A stretch of DNA of 64,000 bases from CAZMZW01 sp963802275. GTDB lineage: Bacteria; Chloroflexota; Anaerolineae; Anaerolineales; Anaerolineaceae. The first letter of the stretch is position 1; every line of letters starts with the position of its first letter. Of the stretch, positions 1 through 8,436 are shown piece after piece. The notes below the pieces were generated by a model, which saw only the letters and a list, made by a program, of their open reading frames with translations, searched no databases and was not told where the DNA came from. The stretch spans positions 992,001 through 1,056,000 of the forward strand of contig CAWDIB010000004.1 in the NCBI GenBank assembly GCA_963802275.1, in the 5' to 3' direction. The position numbers and the translations under genes were made by a program.

Positions 1-952
1 GATCTTGTGACCATTTCACCGGAACCACTTCATCATCCGCGCCATGGTGGATGCTGAGCGGAACACGGATCTCATCCAGGAAATCAGCAGGGGAGATCAA
101 CTTTAATGCTGAAGATGGCATGCTGATCTTGTCTTCGCGACGTCCGTCATTGCCGAAATGCACGAGATTTAACACTTCATCGGCGTTGACCGAGGCGTAC
201 AGCAGCCCCGAACGAATTTGAGGGTCTACAATCAGCAGGCGCAGGACAATCCCGCCGCCCATGCTATGCCCCCACACGCCAATACGGTCACCATCGGCTT
301 TTTCCAATAATCCGCTGATCCCGCTCTGGGAGCGGATGAGACTGACCAGGTTCAGAATATCGATGGCATCTCCGAAGCCAAATTCATTTTTCCCATCCTG
401 GGACGGCGTGTAGCCGCGCAAATTGGGATTGATGGCAATGAATCCATTTTGAGCCAGGGCGTCGGCATAACGGCGGGTGTACCCCACCGTCTGGTAAACG
501 GCAAAATCTACAGCCCCGTGCAGGAGGATGACAACCGGAAAAGGCCCCTGCCCTTCCGGAATATTCATAAAGCCAAACAAGTTCAGCCCTTCGCTGCGAT
601 ACTTGAAGAGAAAGCGTTTAAAAACTGCTTCCTGTGAGATCATCCCTTCGTTCTGCAATACACCACCCCCATACTTACGGTTGCTGAGTGTATTGATGTA
701 AAGGTCCTGGTAAGGATCAATCGTGGGGGTCAGGGTGGCGATCTTATCCGGGATAGGCGTGCGTGTGGGGGTTTTGGGAATCGGGGTGGTAGTGGGCGGC
801 TGCGGGGATGGGGAAGGAATCACCTGCACCAACTTAAGCTGTGGATCCGGTAATGCAACGGCAATTGGATCAGTCACACAGGCGGAAAAGACGACCCCTA
901 TTAAAATGAGAATGAAGATAATGGAATTATGGTGCAGTTTCTTATCTGGCAT
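1..952 (-). CDS. lipoprotein alpha/beta hydrolase (dienelactone-hydrolase/prolyl-oligopeptidase type), C-terminus beyond window
   Basis: The reading frame opens at an ATG (950-952, minus strand) and runs off the left edge, so about 317 residues are visible. The N-terminus has a hydrophobic segment ending in a lipobox (VFSAC, Cys25), then a Pro/Thr-rich linker of about 40 residues, so the protein should be lipid-anchored outside the cytoplasmic membrane. The catalytic part shows the oxyanion-side motif LLHGAVD and the nucleophile elbow GHSMGG, with Ser230 as predicted nucleophile. The last visible residues (HHGADDEVVPV) look like the strand that carries the catalytic Asp. The His is off the window. 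The substrate cannot be told; peptidase or esterase are both possible. Confidence 0.8.
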   Translation of the reverse strand, partial: MPDKKLHHNSIIFILILIGVVFSACVTDPIAVALPDPQLKLVQVIPSPSPQPPTTTPIPKTPTRTPIPDKIATLTPTIDPYQDLYINTLSNRKYGGGVLQNEGMISQEAVFKRFLFKYRSEGLNLFGFMNIPEGQGPFPVVILLHGAVDFAVYQTVGYTRRYADALAQNGFIAINPNLRGYTPSQDGKNEFGFGDAIDILNLVSLIRSQSGISGLLEKADGDRIGVWGHSMGGGIVLRLLIVDPQIRSGLLYASVNADEVLNLVHFGNDGRREDKISMPSSALKLISPADFLDEIRVPLSIHHGADDEVVPVKWSQD

Positions 953-974
953 TTTTTTCCAGCGAAGCAGCCGC

Positions 975-1003
975 ATTGTACGGTAAAGGCAACAAGCGGT
1001 CAA
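975..1003 (-). promoter_or_regulatory. sigma70-type promoter of the lipoprotein hydrolase
   Basis: On the minus strand a -35 TTGACC (998-1003) and a -10 TACAAT (975-980) are separated by exactly 17 bases. They lie 22 bases upstream of the hydrolase ATG and just past the end of the EamA gene. This suggests the hydrolase has its own promoter and is not only read through from upstream. Confidence 0.6.
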
Positions 1004-1009
1004 GTTACT

Positions 1010-1930
1010 TTAGTTTTTCTGATTCATATTGGAACGCTGGACGAGGAAAATTCCTGCGAGGCAAATGACCCCGCCAACTGCCTGCAAGGGGGTGGGTACT
1101 TCACTGAGAATCCATATTCCCAGCAGGGTGGTCACGACCGGCTGCCCGAGAAGGATGACAGAGGCATGAGCCACTGGCAGCATACCGAGCGCCTGGTTGA
1201 TCAAAATCCAGCCAAGCACTTGCGAAGAGAAAGCCATGGCAATCAAAAGCAGAAGGGTATTGATGGAGATGGGATGGGCAAGATAACCGACCGCCCCATT
1301 AAAGAGCAGAAGGGTCAAGGTCCCAGAAAATGCCAGTATCCAGCTATAGTTTAAGCTGTCCATGCGGGAACGGATGCGGCTGGTAAGCAGCAAGTACAAG
1401 CCATAGGTAAAACCACTCAGGATGGCAATCAAATCCCCCAGGCTCTGACTGGAATCAAAACGCATGCTGGTGATATTGATCATCATGGCAGCACCCAGCA
1501 TGGTAACCAGCAAACCGACCCAGTAAAGCCAACTTTCACGCTTGCCCATCAGCAGCCAGCCAATCAAGCCCACCCAAATGGGGGCGGTGTTATCCAACAA
1601 GGTAACCTTGGATGCGGTGGTCATGGTGATTGCGGTTACCTGCAAGGCGGTATTAATTGCGAAAATCACACCGCCAAGCATGGCAATGGCTATTTCTTTT
1701 CGAGCGATGTTTTTTGGTTTCTGCCTATTACGGATAAGAGCAGGGACCGTCAGGAAGAAAGTGGCGAAAAGCATACGGTAAAAAGCGATCAGGCTGCCCG
1801 GTGCGCTGATAAACTTGACAAAAATCGGCCCGGTGCCGATGCAAAGCACTCCCAAAAAGATGAATCCGTAGGCTTTCTTTTTCTCACTCGTTATCGCCCG
1901 GCTGGTTTGTTTTACTGGAGTGACAGTCAT
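1010..1930 (-). CDS. EamA/DMT-family transporter
   Basis: 306 residues made almost wholly of hydrophobic helices, about ten, arranged as two EamA repeats (roughly residues 20-150 and 165-300). The first repeat has the usual Pro/Phe-containing segment GTGPIFVKFI and an arginine after helix 2 (IAFYRMLFA). The second repeat ends with the family-typical stretch VTTLLGIWILSEVPT, followed by GGVICLAGIFLV. Family members export amino acids, nucleotides or other metabolites at the inner membrane; the substrate is not predictable. It sits between deoC and the lipoprotein gene in the same orientation. The start ATG has no strong Shine-Dalgarno sequence. Confidence 0.85.
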   Translation of the reverse strand: MTVTPVKQTSRAITSEKKKAYGFIFLGVLCIGTGPIFVKFISAPGSLIAFYRMLFATFFLTVPALIRNRQKPKNIARKEIAIAMLGGVIFAINTALQVTAITMTTASKVTLLDNTAPIWVGLIGWLLMGKRESWLYWVGLLVTMLGAAMMINITSMRFDSSQSLGDLIAILSGFTYGLYLLLTSRIRSRMDSLNYSWILAFSGTLTLLLFNGAVGYLAHPISINTLLLLIAMAFSSQVLGWILINQALGMLPVAHASVILLGQPVVTTLLGIWILSEVPTPLQAVGGVICLAGIFLVQRSNMNQKN

Positions 1931-2033
1931 GAAATTGCTGCTTTGTGTATGAATACGAAATCGTCAAGACCTGTCTATTGTGTTCGAAAATGGGTGAGGT
2001 CTTTTATTGTCTCTTGACTTTCCAGGAGAAAAA

Positions 2034-2753
2034 TCAATCGCTGAAACCGCGCTTTTTCGCTTCTTCCAGGATTTCCGCCGTGGTGGTGGCGCCGATGCGG
2101 GTTATTCCCAGCGAGCGGACACGCAGGACGTCATCCAGCGTCTTTACCTTGCCAGCTGCTTTAACCTGCACCGAGGGAGGGCATTCCCGACGCATTAAGT
2201 GCAGTACATGGTCGGAAGCGCCGGCATAGGTCATCTGGCCATCCACTTGACGGACGTAGTTGTAACCGGTGGATGTCTTGACAAAGGCAACCGCCAGCTC
2301 ACTACAAATATGGCAAAGCTGGATGCGCAATTCATCCTGGGCAACATAGTCGGTCTCGAAGATTACCTTAAGCAGGGTTTTGCTCCGGACTGCCACATCG
2401 TTAATGGCTTTGATCTCTTGGTGAAGATAATCCCAATCGCGGCTGAGCGCTTTACCAATGTTAATGACCATGTCCAGTTCAATGGCGCCATCAGCCAACG
2501 CCAATTCGGCTTCCTGTACTTTGACTTCAATTTTATGGCTGCCGGAAGGAAATCCGATTACCGTGCTGACAAAGACATCCGACCCCTTTAACTGCTCTTT
2601 GGCGAGCGGGATGGCATAAGGTTTAATGCAGACCGATGCTACATCGTACTTGCGTGCCAGCTGGCAGCCGGCAATCAACTCCTGGTCGGTCAGGGTGGGG
2701 TGTAGCAGGGAATGATCAATCATCTTGGCAATGGCGCGCAGACTCTCAGACAT
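2034..2753 (-). CDS. deoC: deoxyribose-phosphate aldolase
   Basis: 239 residues, a TIM-barrel class I aldolase that cleaves 2-deoxyribose 5-phosphate to glyceraldehyde 3-phosphate and acetaldehyde in deoxynucleoside catabolism. The Schiff-base lysine is Lys159 in the motif VKTSTGY, the proton-relay lysine is Lys198 in VKAAG, and the catalytic aspartate is Asp94 in ELDMVINIG. The length is typical of the bacterial short form. The start is supported by GAGG five bases upstream of the ATG. The gene lies 35 bases downstream of the ygiQ-like gene on the same strand and may share its transcript. No other nucleoside-catabolism gene is adjacent. Confidence 0.96.
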   Translation of the reverse strand: MSESLRAIAKMIDHSLLHPTLTDQELIAGCQLARKYDVASVCIKPYAIPLAKEQLKGSDVFVSTVIGFPSGSHKIEVKVQEAELALADGAIELDMVINIGKALSRDWDYLHQEIKAINDVAVRSKTLLKVIFETDYVAQDELRIQLCHICSELAVAFVKTSTGYNYVRQVDGQMTYAGASDHVLHLMRRECPPSVQVKAAGKVKTLDDVLRVRSLGITRIGATTTAEILEEAKKRGFSD

Positions 2754-2788
2754 GGGTACCTCGCAATTTTTGTATGTATTCTACTTGA

Positions 2789-4519
2789 TTATTTTATGCT
2801 ACGAGTATTACTTCTCTTTTTTTTACCTGCCTGAACAATCACCCTTTTTTGTTTTTCACGGCCGGTTTGTGTTTTTTCAACAAATAACGGCTTCAGGGTA
2901 AAGGGGTCCAGGCCAGTGTAATACATCAGGGCGGAATAGGTGGAAGGGAGGGGAGTAAAAATCTGCACCTGTTCAGGCAGAATGTGCAGCTCCCGGCTGA
3001 CAAAGTGTTTCATCCGGCGCATATCTTCCAAACCGCAGCCAGGGTGAGCTGCGATCAAATAATAGGTGAGGAATTGACGCTTGCCAGCCCGGCGAGAATA
3101 GTCATCAAAACGGCGTTTGAATTCCAGCAGGTCGGTTGTTCCGGGCTTGCCTATTTTTTCAAGGACAGCCGGTTCGGAATGCTCGGGGGCAACTTTCAAT
3201 TGCCCGGAAACATGGTTTTCAGCTACCTCACGGATATACGGATCGCCATGGGTTCGATCGGCCAGCACCAGGTCATAGCGAATGCCGGAACCGATGAATA
3301 CCTTCTTGATGCCTGGGATCTGGCGCAAGCGGCGCAGCAGGTTTATTTGAGCCTGATGATTGGGTTTTAAACCCTTGCATACTAGCGGATAAATGCAGCG
3401 TTTATCACGGCAGGCGCCTTTTTCCAGCTTGAGCGGGCACTCAAAACCATACATGTTGGCGGTTGGACCGCCAACATCCAGGATGTATCCCTTGAAATCC
3501 GGCAGGGATGCGATCTGCGCCGCTTCCTTCAGAATCGATGCTTCGCTGCGCCAGTGGACGGTACGGCCTTCATGAACGGCAATCGAGCAGAAATTGCATT
3601 CCCCATAACATCCACGCTGACTATTTATTGAAAATCGGATGGTTTCAAGCGCCTTTACCTTGCCCTGCCCCTCGTAGTAGGGATGTTGAGCCCGCTGAAA
3701 AGGTATTTCATAGTAGGAATCCAATTCTGTCTGAGTCGGATGAGAAACAGGCGGATTATGAATAAGGAAACGGTCGCCATGTTTTTGAGCCAGCCCTTGT
3801 GCGGTAAGGGGGTCATTGTTCTGGTAAAAGGTATGGAACATGCGTATGAAAACCATTTTATCCAGACTGACCTGCTCAAAGGATGGCAACTCCAGATAAT
3901 CCTGCGGCACCATCTTGTCCAGATAACACAAACCACGCAGCTTGTGAACATCCTCGTCAGCCAAGAGCGCACGTGCGAAGGCCAGCACCGATTTCTCAGC
4001 CATGCCATACAGCAGATAATCCGCCTTGGCATCCAGGAGAATCGAACGGCGAACGGCATCATCCCAGAAATCATAATGCGCCAACCGCCGCAGGGAAGCT
4101 TCCATGCCGCCCAAAACGATTGGGCGCGTGTTCTTGAAATACCGGCGGATGAGGTTGGCATAAGCGATCACCGCCCGGTCGGGACGGCGGCTATTGATGC
4201 CGCCAGGGGTGTAATCATCGCTGCGGCGCTTTTTCTTATTGGCGGTGTAGTTGGCCACCATGGAATCCACGCTGCCACCGCTGACCCCCCAGAACAGGCG
4301 CGGCTCACCCAGGCGGGTGATATCACTGCCTGAATTTAAATCCGGCTGGGCAATGACGCCCACCTTGAAGCCGGCATTTTCCAGGACACGGCCAATGACC
4401 GCAATCCCCATATAGGGGCTGTCTATGTACGAATCGCCGCTGACCAGGATGACATCCAGCTGATTCCAGCCGCGCTGCTGCAATTCTTCTCGCGTGGTGG
4501 GGAGGAATTTGGTTTGCAT
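2789..4519 (-). CDS. ygiQ: YgiQ-family radical SAM protein
   Basis: 576 residues. The order is an N-terminal B12-binding-like domain (residues about 20-290, with LGGMEASLRR near 136-145) and then a radical SAM core with the cluster motif C304-x3-C308-x2-C311 (RGCYGECNFCS). This matches UPF0313/YgiQ proteins (usually about 580-720 residues), so this one is near the short end. The biochemical reaction of YgiQ is not established. On the minus strand a TACAAT box lies only 11 bases before the ATG, and no Shine-Dalgarno is visible, so the message probably has a very short leader. It is divergent from the ArsR gene. Confidence 0.92.
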   Translation of the reverse strand: MQTKFLPTTREELQQRGWNQLDVILVSGDSYIDSPYMGIAVIGRVLENAGFKVGVIAQPDLNSGSDITRLGEPRLFWGVSGGSVDSMVANYTANKKKRRSDDYTPGGINSRRPDRAVIAYANLIRRYFKNTRPIVLGGMEASLRRLAHYDFWDDAVRRSILLDAKADYLLYGMAEKSVLAFARALLADEDVHKLRGLCYLDKMVPQDYLELPSFEQVSLDKMVFIRMFHTFYQNNDPLTAQGLAQKHGDRFLIHNPPVSHPTQTELDSYYEIPFQRAQHPYYEGQGKVKALETIRFSINSQRGCYGECNFCSIAVHEGRTVHWRSEASILKEAAQIASLPDFKGYILDVGGPTANMYGFECPLKLEKGACRDKRCIYPLVCKGLKPNHQAQINLLRRLRQIPGIKKVFIGSGIRYDLVLADRTHGDPYIREVAENHVSGQLKVAPEHSEPAVLEKIGKPGTTDLLEFKRRFDDYSRRAGKRQFLTYYLIAAHPGCGLEDMRRMKHFVSRELHILPEQVQIFTPLPSTYSALMYYTGLDPFTLKPLFVEKTQTGREKQKRVIVQAGKKKRSNTRSIK

Positions 4520-4531
4520 TTGACAAAAGTA

Positions 4532-4560
4532 TTGTAACCCGGGCAGGTTTGCAGTAAAAT
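4532..4560 (+). promoter_or_regulatory. promoter of the ArsR/CoADR operon
   Basis: A -35-like TTGTAA (4532-4537) and a -10 TAAAAT (4555-4560) have a 17-base spacer. The -10 abuts the inverted repeat at 4561-4580, a layout expected for simple steric repression. The same stretch carries the reverse-strand TACAAT of the ygiQ-like gene, so the two promoters overlap back to back. Confidence 0.5.
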
Positions 4561-4580
4561 ATATGCGTTTATGCGCATAT
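4561..4580. promoter_or_regulatory. ArsR-family operator (perfect inverted repeat)
   Basis: ATATGCG (4561-4567) and CGCATAT (4574-4580) form a perfect 7-bp inverted repeat with a 6-base spacer, 13 bases before the ArsR start codon. Length, AT-rich ends and position fit ArsR/SmtB operators, and the adjacent gene encodes such a repressor. Autoregulation of the downstream sulfur gene is inferred. Confidence 0.7.
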
Positions 4581-4593
4581 AAGGATATTCAAG

Positions 4594-4953
4594 ATGAATA
4601 AAGAAGAACTGGAAAAAGAAATCCTGTTGCTGCACGAGCGCATTTGTGCCGCGCTGGGTGATCCGACCCGCATCCTGATCTTGTACCTATTAAATGAGAA
4701 GGATTTGTGTGTCAATGAAATTTCTGCTGCACTGCAATTGCCGCAATCCAGCGTATCGCGCCATCTGCGCACGCTGCGCGAGCGGCGCCTGGTTTCCACC
4801 ATCCGCCAGGGGACGCTCATCCAGTATTCTCTGAAAGACCGACGCATAATCCAGGCGCTGGACCTGATGCGTTCCATCCTGGCCACCCAGCTGAAAGCGG
4901 AGGCAAAAGTGGCACAATCCATCCAATCCACATCCACAAGGAGTGAAACATGA
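4594..4953 (+). CDS. ArsR-family transcriptional repressor
   Basis: 119 residues with the winged-helix core of the ArsR family: GDPTRILILYLL, then the recognition helix region LPQSSVSRHLRTLRERRLV and the wing RQGTLIQYSL. The classical metal motif ELCVCDL is not present; only two cysteines are seen, Cys18 (ERICAAL) and Cys39 (DLCVNEI). Sulfane-sulfur-responsive ArsR proteins also use a pair of cysteines, and the coupled gene is a thiol/persulfide enzyme, so a reactive-sulfur signal is a reasonable but unproven guess. The stop overlaps the next start (ATGA at 4950-4953), showing translational coupling. Confidence 0.92.
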   Translation: MNKEELEKEILLLHERICAALGDPTRILILYLLNEKDLCVNEISAALQLPQSSVSRHLRTLRERRLVSTIRQGTLIQYSLKDRRIIQALDLMRSILATQLKAEAKVAQSIQSTSTRSET

Positions 4954-6749
4954 AAGTCATCATCATCGGCGGAGTCGCAGGCGGAGCCAGCACAGCCACC
5001 CGCCTGCGCCGCAACGACGAAAAGGCGGAGATCATCCTGCTGGAACGCGGGGAGTACATCTCTTTCGCCAACTGCGGCCTGCCTTATCACATCGGCGGGG
5101 TCATCAAGGAGCGGGAAAAACTGCTGGTGGTCACCCCGCAGACACTCAAGGACACCTTCAATATCGATGCGCGCACAATGCACGAAGCCCTACGCATCGA
5201 CCGGGAGAAAAAAATCCTTCTTATCCGCGATATGACCAATAACCGGGAATATGAAGAAAGCTACGACAAACTGGTGCTCTCGCCGGGCGCCTCGCCCATC
5301 ATCCCGCCCGTGGAAGGCGCCAACCTGGAAGGCGTTTTTAGCCTGCGTTCCCTGCCCGATATGGACCACATCAAGACCTTCATCACTGAAAAACACCCCA
5401 CCCGGGCAGTGGTGGTAGGCGGCGGATTCATCGGGCTGGAAATTGCCGAAAACCTGCAACACCAAGGACTGCAGGTAACCCTGGTGGAAATGCTGGAACA
5501 GGTGATGGCACCCATTGATTACGAAATGGCATCCATGGTGCACCAGCACCTGCAATTCAAGCACATCCGCCTGGCATTGGGGGATGGGTTGAAATCCATC
5601 CATAAGGACAAAGGCCTTAAAGTAACCCTGCAAAGCGGGGGACAAGTGGAAAGCGACCTGGTCATCCTTTCGGTGGGGGTGCGACCGGAAAACGGGCTGG
5701 CCAAGGAAGCCAGCCTGGAGCTGGGTGTGCGCGGCACCATCGTCACCAATGAATTCATGCAGACTTCAGATGCAGACATTTATGCCATCGGTGACGCCGT
5801 CCAGGTCACCCACCTCGTCAGCGGTAAAGCCACCTCACTGCCTTTAGCCGGACCAGCCAGCAAACAGGCGCGTATCACCGCCGACCATTTATGCGGCAAG
5901 GATGTATCCTACGTGGGCGTGCAGGGTACTTCAATTGTCAAAGTTTTTGACCTGACCGTGGGCAGCACCGGTTTAAACAGCCATCAACTGAACGAGCTGG
6001 GGTTGCCATTCCATAATGCCATCATTCACGCCTCCAACCATGCCGGGTACTACCCCGGCGCTTCACCACTGGCATTCAAACTACTCTTTTCACCCGAAGG
6101 GAAACTTTACGGTGCCCAAATGGTCGGCCTGGAAGGGGTGGATAAACGCATTGACGTGATCGCCACCGCCATGCATGCCGGTCTGACCGTCTTTGACCTG
6201 GAAGAGCTGGAACTGGCCTACGCGCCGCCCTATGGGTCGTCACGCGATCCGGTCAACCTGATCGGGTTCGTGGCGGGCAATATGCTACGCGGTGACCTGA
6301 AAACCATCGATTGGAATGTCGTGAAAGACATCCACCCAGACAAGGATTACGTCCTGGATGTGCGTGAACCGGACGAACTGACTCTGGGCAGCCTGCCTGA
6401 CAGCCACAACATCCCGCTTGGGCAGCTGCGTGAGCGCATGAGCGAAATCCCCCAAGACAAACGCATCGTCGTTTATTGCCAGGTTGGGCAGCGCGGTTAT
6501 TTTGCCTGCCGCAGCCTGCAGCTGCATGGCTTTGACGCCGTCAACCTGAACGGCGGATATAAGACCTATTCACATGCCATTGACAAGCAATCCAATTTTG
6601 ACACGTTCGAAAACGTGATCATCACCACACGCGAGGAGATACAGGAGATAGTACCTTTTATGAACACACCCACGACCTCAACGTGGACGCCTGCGGGCTG
6701 CAATGCCCCGGCCCGATCCTCAAACTGCAAAATACGGTCAAGGAAGTGA
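4950..6749 (+). CDS. CoA-disulfide reductase-type flavoprotein with rhodanese domain (5' part of a frameshifted fusion)
   Basis: The frame as read gives 599 residues. Domains in order: FAD/NAD(P)-disulfide oxidoreductase (about 1-330, GGVAGGASTATRL at the N-terminus, single active-site Cys42 in SFANCGLPYHIGG as in CoA-disulfide reductases), dimerisation domain (about 330-445), and rhodanese domain (about 455-555) with active Cys510 in VVYCQVGQRG. From about residue 570 the sequence turns into low-quality Thr/Ser/Pro residues. The natural continuation is the TusA/DsrE frame that follows. Adding one T to the TTTT run at 6656-6659 joins both frames through ...VPFYEHTHDLNVDACG into a protein of about 815 residues, the usual length of CoADR-Rhd-TusA-DsrE fusions. 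Role: reduction of CoA disulfide/persulfide and sulfane-sulfur transfer. Confidence 0.9.
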   Translation: MKVIIIGGVAGGASTATRLRRNDEKAEIILLERGEYISFANCGLPYHIGGVIKEREKLLVVTPQTLKDTFNIDARTMHEALRIDREKKILLIRDMTNNREYEESYDKLVLSPGASPIIPPVEGANLEGVFSLRSLPDMDHIKTFITEKHPTRAVVVGGGFIGLEIAENLQHQGLQVTLVEMLEQVMAPIDYEMASMVHQHLQFKHIRLALGDGLKSIHKDKGLKVTLQSGGQVESDLVILSVGVRPENGLAKEASLELGVRGTIVTNEFMQTSDADIYAIGDAVQVTHLVSGKATSLPLAGPASKQARITADHLCGKDVSYVGVQGTSIVKVFDLTVGSTGLNSHQLNELGLPFHNAIIHASNHAGYYPGASPLAFKLLFSPEGKLYGAQMVGLEGVDKRIDVIATAMHAGLTVFDLEELELAYAPPYGSSRDPVNLIGFVAGNMLRGDLKTIDWNVVKDIHPDKDYVLDVREPDELTLGSLPDSHNIPLGQLRERMSEIPQDKRIVVYCQVGQRGYFACRSLQLHGFDAVNLNGGYKTYSHAIDKQSNFDTFENVIITTREEIQEIVPFMNTPTTSTWTPAGCNAPARSSNCKIRSRK

Positions 6750-7396
6750 AGCCCGGCGACGTGATCACCATCACCGCCACCGATTTCGGTTTCACCAGCG
6801 ACGTGCATGCCTGGGCATCCCGCACCGGCAACAGCGTACTTTCCGTGGACACCGAGAACAACGTCATCACCGCCCAGGTCCAAAAAGGAGCCCCAAAAGC
6901 CCAAACCAGCACAGCGGTTACCACCAGCCAGGACAAGACCATGGTGGTCTTTTCCGGCGACCTGGACAAAGCCATGGCGGCTTTCATCATCGCCAACGGG
7001 GCGGCTGCCATGGGGCACAAGGTAACCATGTTCTTCACCTTCTGGGGATTAAACATCCTGCGCAAAGACAACCCACCAGCGGTGAAAAAGAACTTGATCG
7101 AGCATATGTTCGGCTTGATGATGCCGCGCGGGGCAGACAAGCTTTCCATTTCCAAGATGAACATGGGCGGTATGGGCACGGCGATGATCAAATCCATCAT
7201 GAAAAAGAAGAATATCTACAGCCTGCCGGTGTTGATCAAAACCGCCCAGGAGAACGGGGTGGTCATCCAGGCCTGCCAGATGTCAATGGATATGATGGGC
7301 ATTAAAAAAGAGGAATTATTGGATGGAATCGATATTGTCGGCGTGGCAACCTTCGTTGCAGCGTCAGACGAATCCAATGCGACCTTGTTTATTTAG
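6683..7396 (+). CDS. TusA-DsrE/F-like sulfur carrier domains (3' part of the frameshifted CoADR fusion)
   Basis: 237 residues if begun at the GTG at 6683, which has no convincing Shine-Dalgarno. Residues 1-70 are TusA-like with the CPxP motif (ACGLQCPGP, Cys8). Residues about 90-237 are DsrE/DsrF/DrsH-like (MVVFSGDLDKAMAAFIIANG, and a terminal QACQMSMDMMGI with Cys198). Both domains carry sulfur as a persulfide on cysteine. The reading frame stays open upstream of 6683 into the tail of the rhodanese gene, and the residues encoded there (YEHTHDLNV) look like linker, so this is best read as the end of one long protein broken by a missing base, not as a free gene. A strong terminator follows 25 bases after the stop. 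Confidence 0.85.
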   Translation: MDACGLQCPGPILKLQNTVKEVKPGDVITITATDFGFTSDVHAWASRTGNSVLSVDTENNVITAQVQKGAPKAQTSTAVTTSQDKTMVVFSGDLDKAMAAFIIANGAAAMGHKVTMFFTFWGLNILRKDNPPAVKKNLIEHMFGLMMPRGADKLSISKMNMGGMGTAMIKSIMKKKNIYSLPVLIKTAQENGVVIQACQMSMDMMGIKKEELLDGIDIVGVATFVAASDESNATLFI

Positions 7397-7420
7397 ATTA
7401 TCAAATAATAAATTTATAAA

Positions 7421-7449
7421 GAGCCGGGAGATAAATCCCGGCTCTTTTT
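7421..7449 (+). terminator. rho-independent terminator after the CoADR operon
   Basis: GAGCCGGGA (7421-7429) pairs perfectly with TCCCGGCTC (7436-7444) over a 6-base loop and is followed by TTTTT (7445-7449). It stops the rightward operon. The leftward methyltransferase gene also ends just to its right (7459), and the stem could serve both. Confidence 0.9.
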
Positions 7450-7458
7450 CTTTGTAAT

Positions 7459-8160
7459 CTACCAAATCCCTTTGAAAAGGCGAAACCGAACTTTGGAGGC
7501 GTATTCAGCATACCCCGGCAATTCAGCTTGCAGGGTTTGGTCCTCCAAACGGGTTCGAACGATGTATAGAATAACCAAAGCAATTATCGGAAAAAATCCC
7601 CAGAAGGAACCAAGTATGAGAGGCGTGCCAAGCCAGCTAAAAATGCCGCCGAGATAACCCGGATGGCGCACCCAGCGATAGGGACCGCTATCGCACACGG
7701 TGTGACCACGATCGGTTTGGATGCGCACCACCGACGAGAAAAAGCTGTTCTCCACAAAAGCCCAGGTGGAAAGCAGGTAACCGCCAATGAACAAACCAAT
7801 ACCCAGCCCGCTGGCAAACCCGCTCCTCAATACCGGCAAAAAGTCACTCCAGCCAAAACGATGGTCCAGGCCAATCACTGCCATGGCCAGCAAGGGCAGG
7901 TAATAAACGATGTATGGCAACAGCTTTTTATCCCACTCCTTGATCCCCTCAGCCGCCAGAAAGCTGGTGCGTTCCCTGGCCAGGTCGGGATTTTTACGAA
8001 TGGCCATCACACGCGAAATAAAAGTGAATATCAGCACAATGATGCAATACCACCAGCCCTGCTGCCAGCGATAATCGCCGGAAACAATGAGGGGAAGAAA
8101 GATAAACAACAGAGCAAAAAGAAAGGAAATGTCCGTTTTTTGAATCATGTTGGTATTCAT
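7459..8160 (-). CDS. isoprenylcysteine carboxylmethyltransferase-like membrane methyltransferase
   Basis: 233 residues from the ATG at 8160, chosen because GGAGGG lies 9 bases upstream; an ATG 11 codons earlier lacks such a site. There are about five membrane helices. The C-terminal half carries the ICMT/PEMT signature: GPYRWVRHPGYLGG, followed by the SAM-site region RTRLEDQTLQAELPGY and the final YASKVRFRLF. Proteins of this fold methylate small lipids or carboxyl/thiol groups at the membrane; bacterial substrates are mostly unknown. It stands alone, convergent with the CoADR operon. Confidence 0.85.
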   Translation of the reverse strand: MNTNMIQKTDISFLFALLFIFLPLIVSGDYRWQQGWWYCIIVLIFTFISRVMAIRKNPDLARERTSFLAAEGIKEWDKKLLPYIVYYLPLLAMAVIGLDHRFGWSDFLPVLRSGFASGLGIGLFIGGYLLSTWAFVENSFFSSVVRIQTDRGHTVCDSGPYRWVRHPGYLGGIFSWLGTPLILGSFWGFFPIIALVILYIVRTRLEDQTLQAELPGYAEYASKVRFRLFKGIW

Positions 8161-8278
8161 CTTCTGGTTCCCTCCAACAAGTATTCTATACAATACCTTA
8201 CGAAAATTCCATTCAAAGTGTTTTGCAAATTTTCAAAACGTAGAAAGTTATCGTAGAAAAACCGCTGTAAGAATGGGA

Positions 8279-8317
8279 ATGGGCCCGGCAGGTATCGAAC
8301 CTGCGACCAAGCGGATA
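8279..8317 (-). repeat. partial copy of the tRNA-Ile 3' half (att-like direct repeat, distal copy)
   Basis: Bases 8279-8314 are identical over 36 bases to 9099-9134, which is the 3' half of the tRNA gene from the discriminator base through the T arm, variable loop and 3' side of the anticodon stem. After one mismatch (8315) four more bases match (TATG, up to 8319). Orientation is the same. The remaining 5' half of a tRNA is absent, so this is a fragment and not a second gene. Confidence 0.9.
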
Positions 8318-8436
8318 TGCATTTCATGCGTTTTCGGCTACAAAACCTAAACAATCCTTTTGAACTCAAGCCAGGAGCCTAGCGGCACACAATCACTTCC
8401 TAGAAGTAGATAAAATACACTAGAATTTCAAAACAC

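Noticed and set aside
4569..5183. Leftward 204-residue frame over ArsR and CoADR
   Set aside because: Antisense shadow; covers the operator and two well-supported genes.
6640..6690. Programmed -1 frameshifting in the CoADR fusion
   Set aside because: The T4 run is not arranged as a canonical X-XXY-YYZ heptamer in the zero frame, and no strong downstream stem is evident; a missing base explains the data with less assumption.
8147..8350. Rightward 67-residue frame with GIEPATKR
   Set aside because: It translates the tRNA-Ile fragment and its flank; the residues come from the T arm sequence on the opposite strand.
8281..8350. Second tRNA gene at the distal repeat
   Set aside because: Only the 3' half is present; acceptor 5' strand and D arm are absent.
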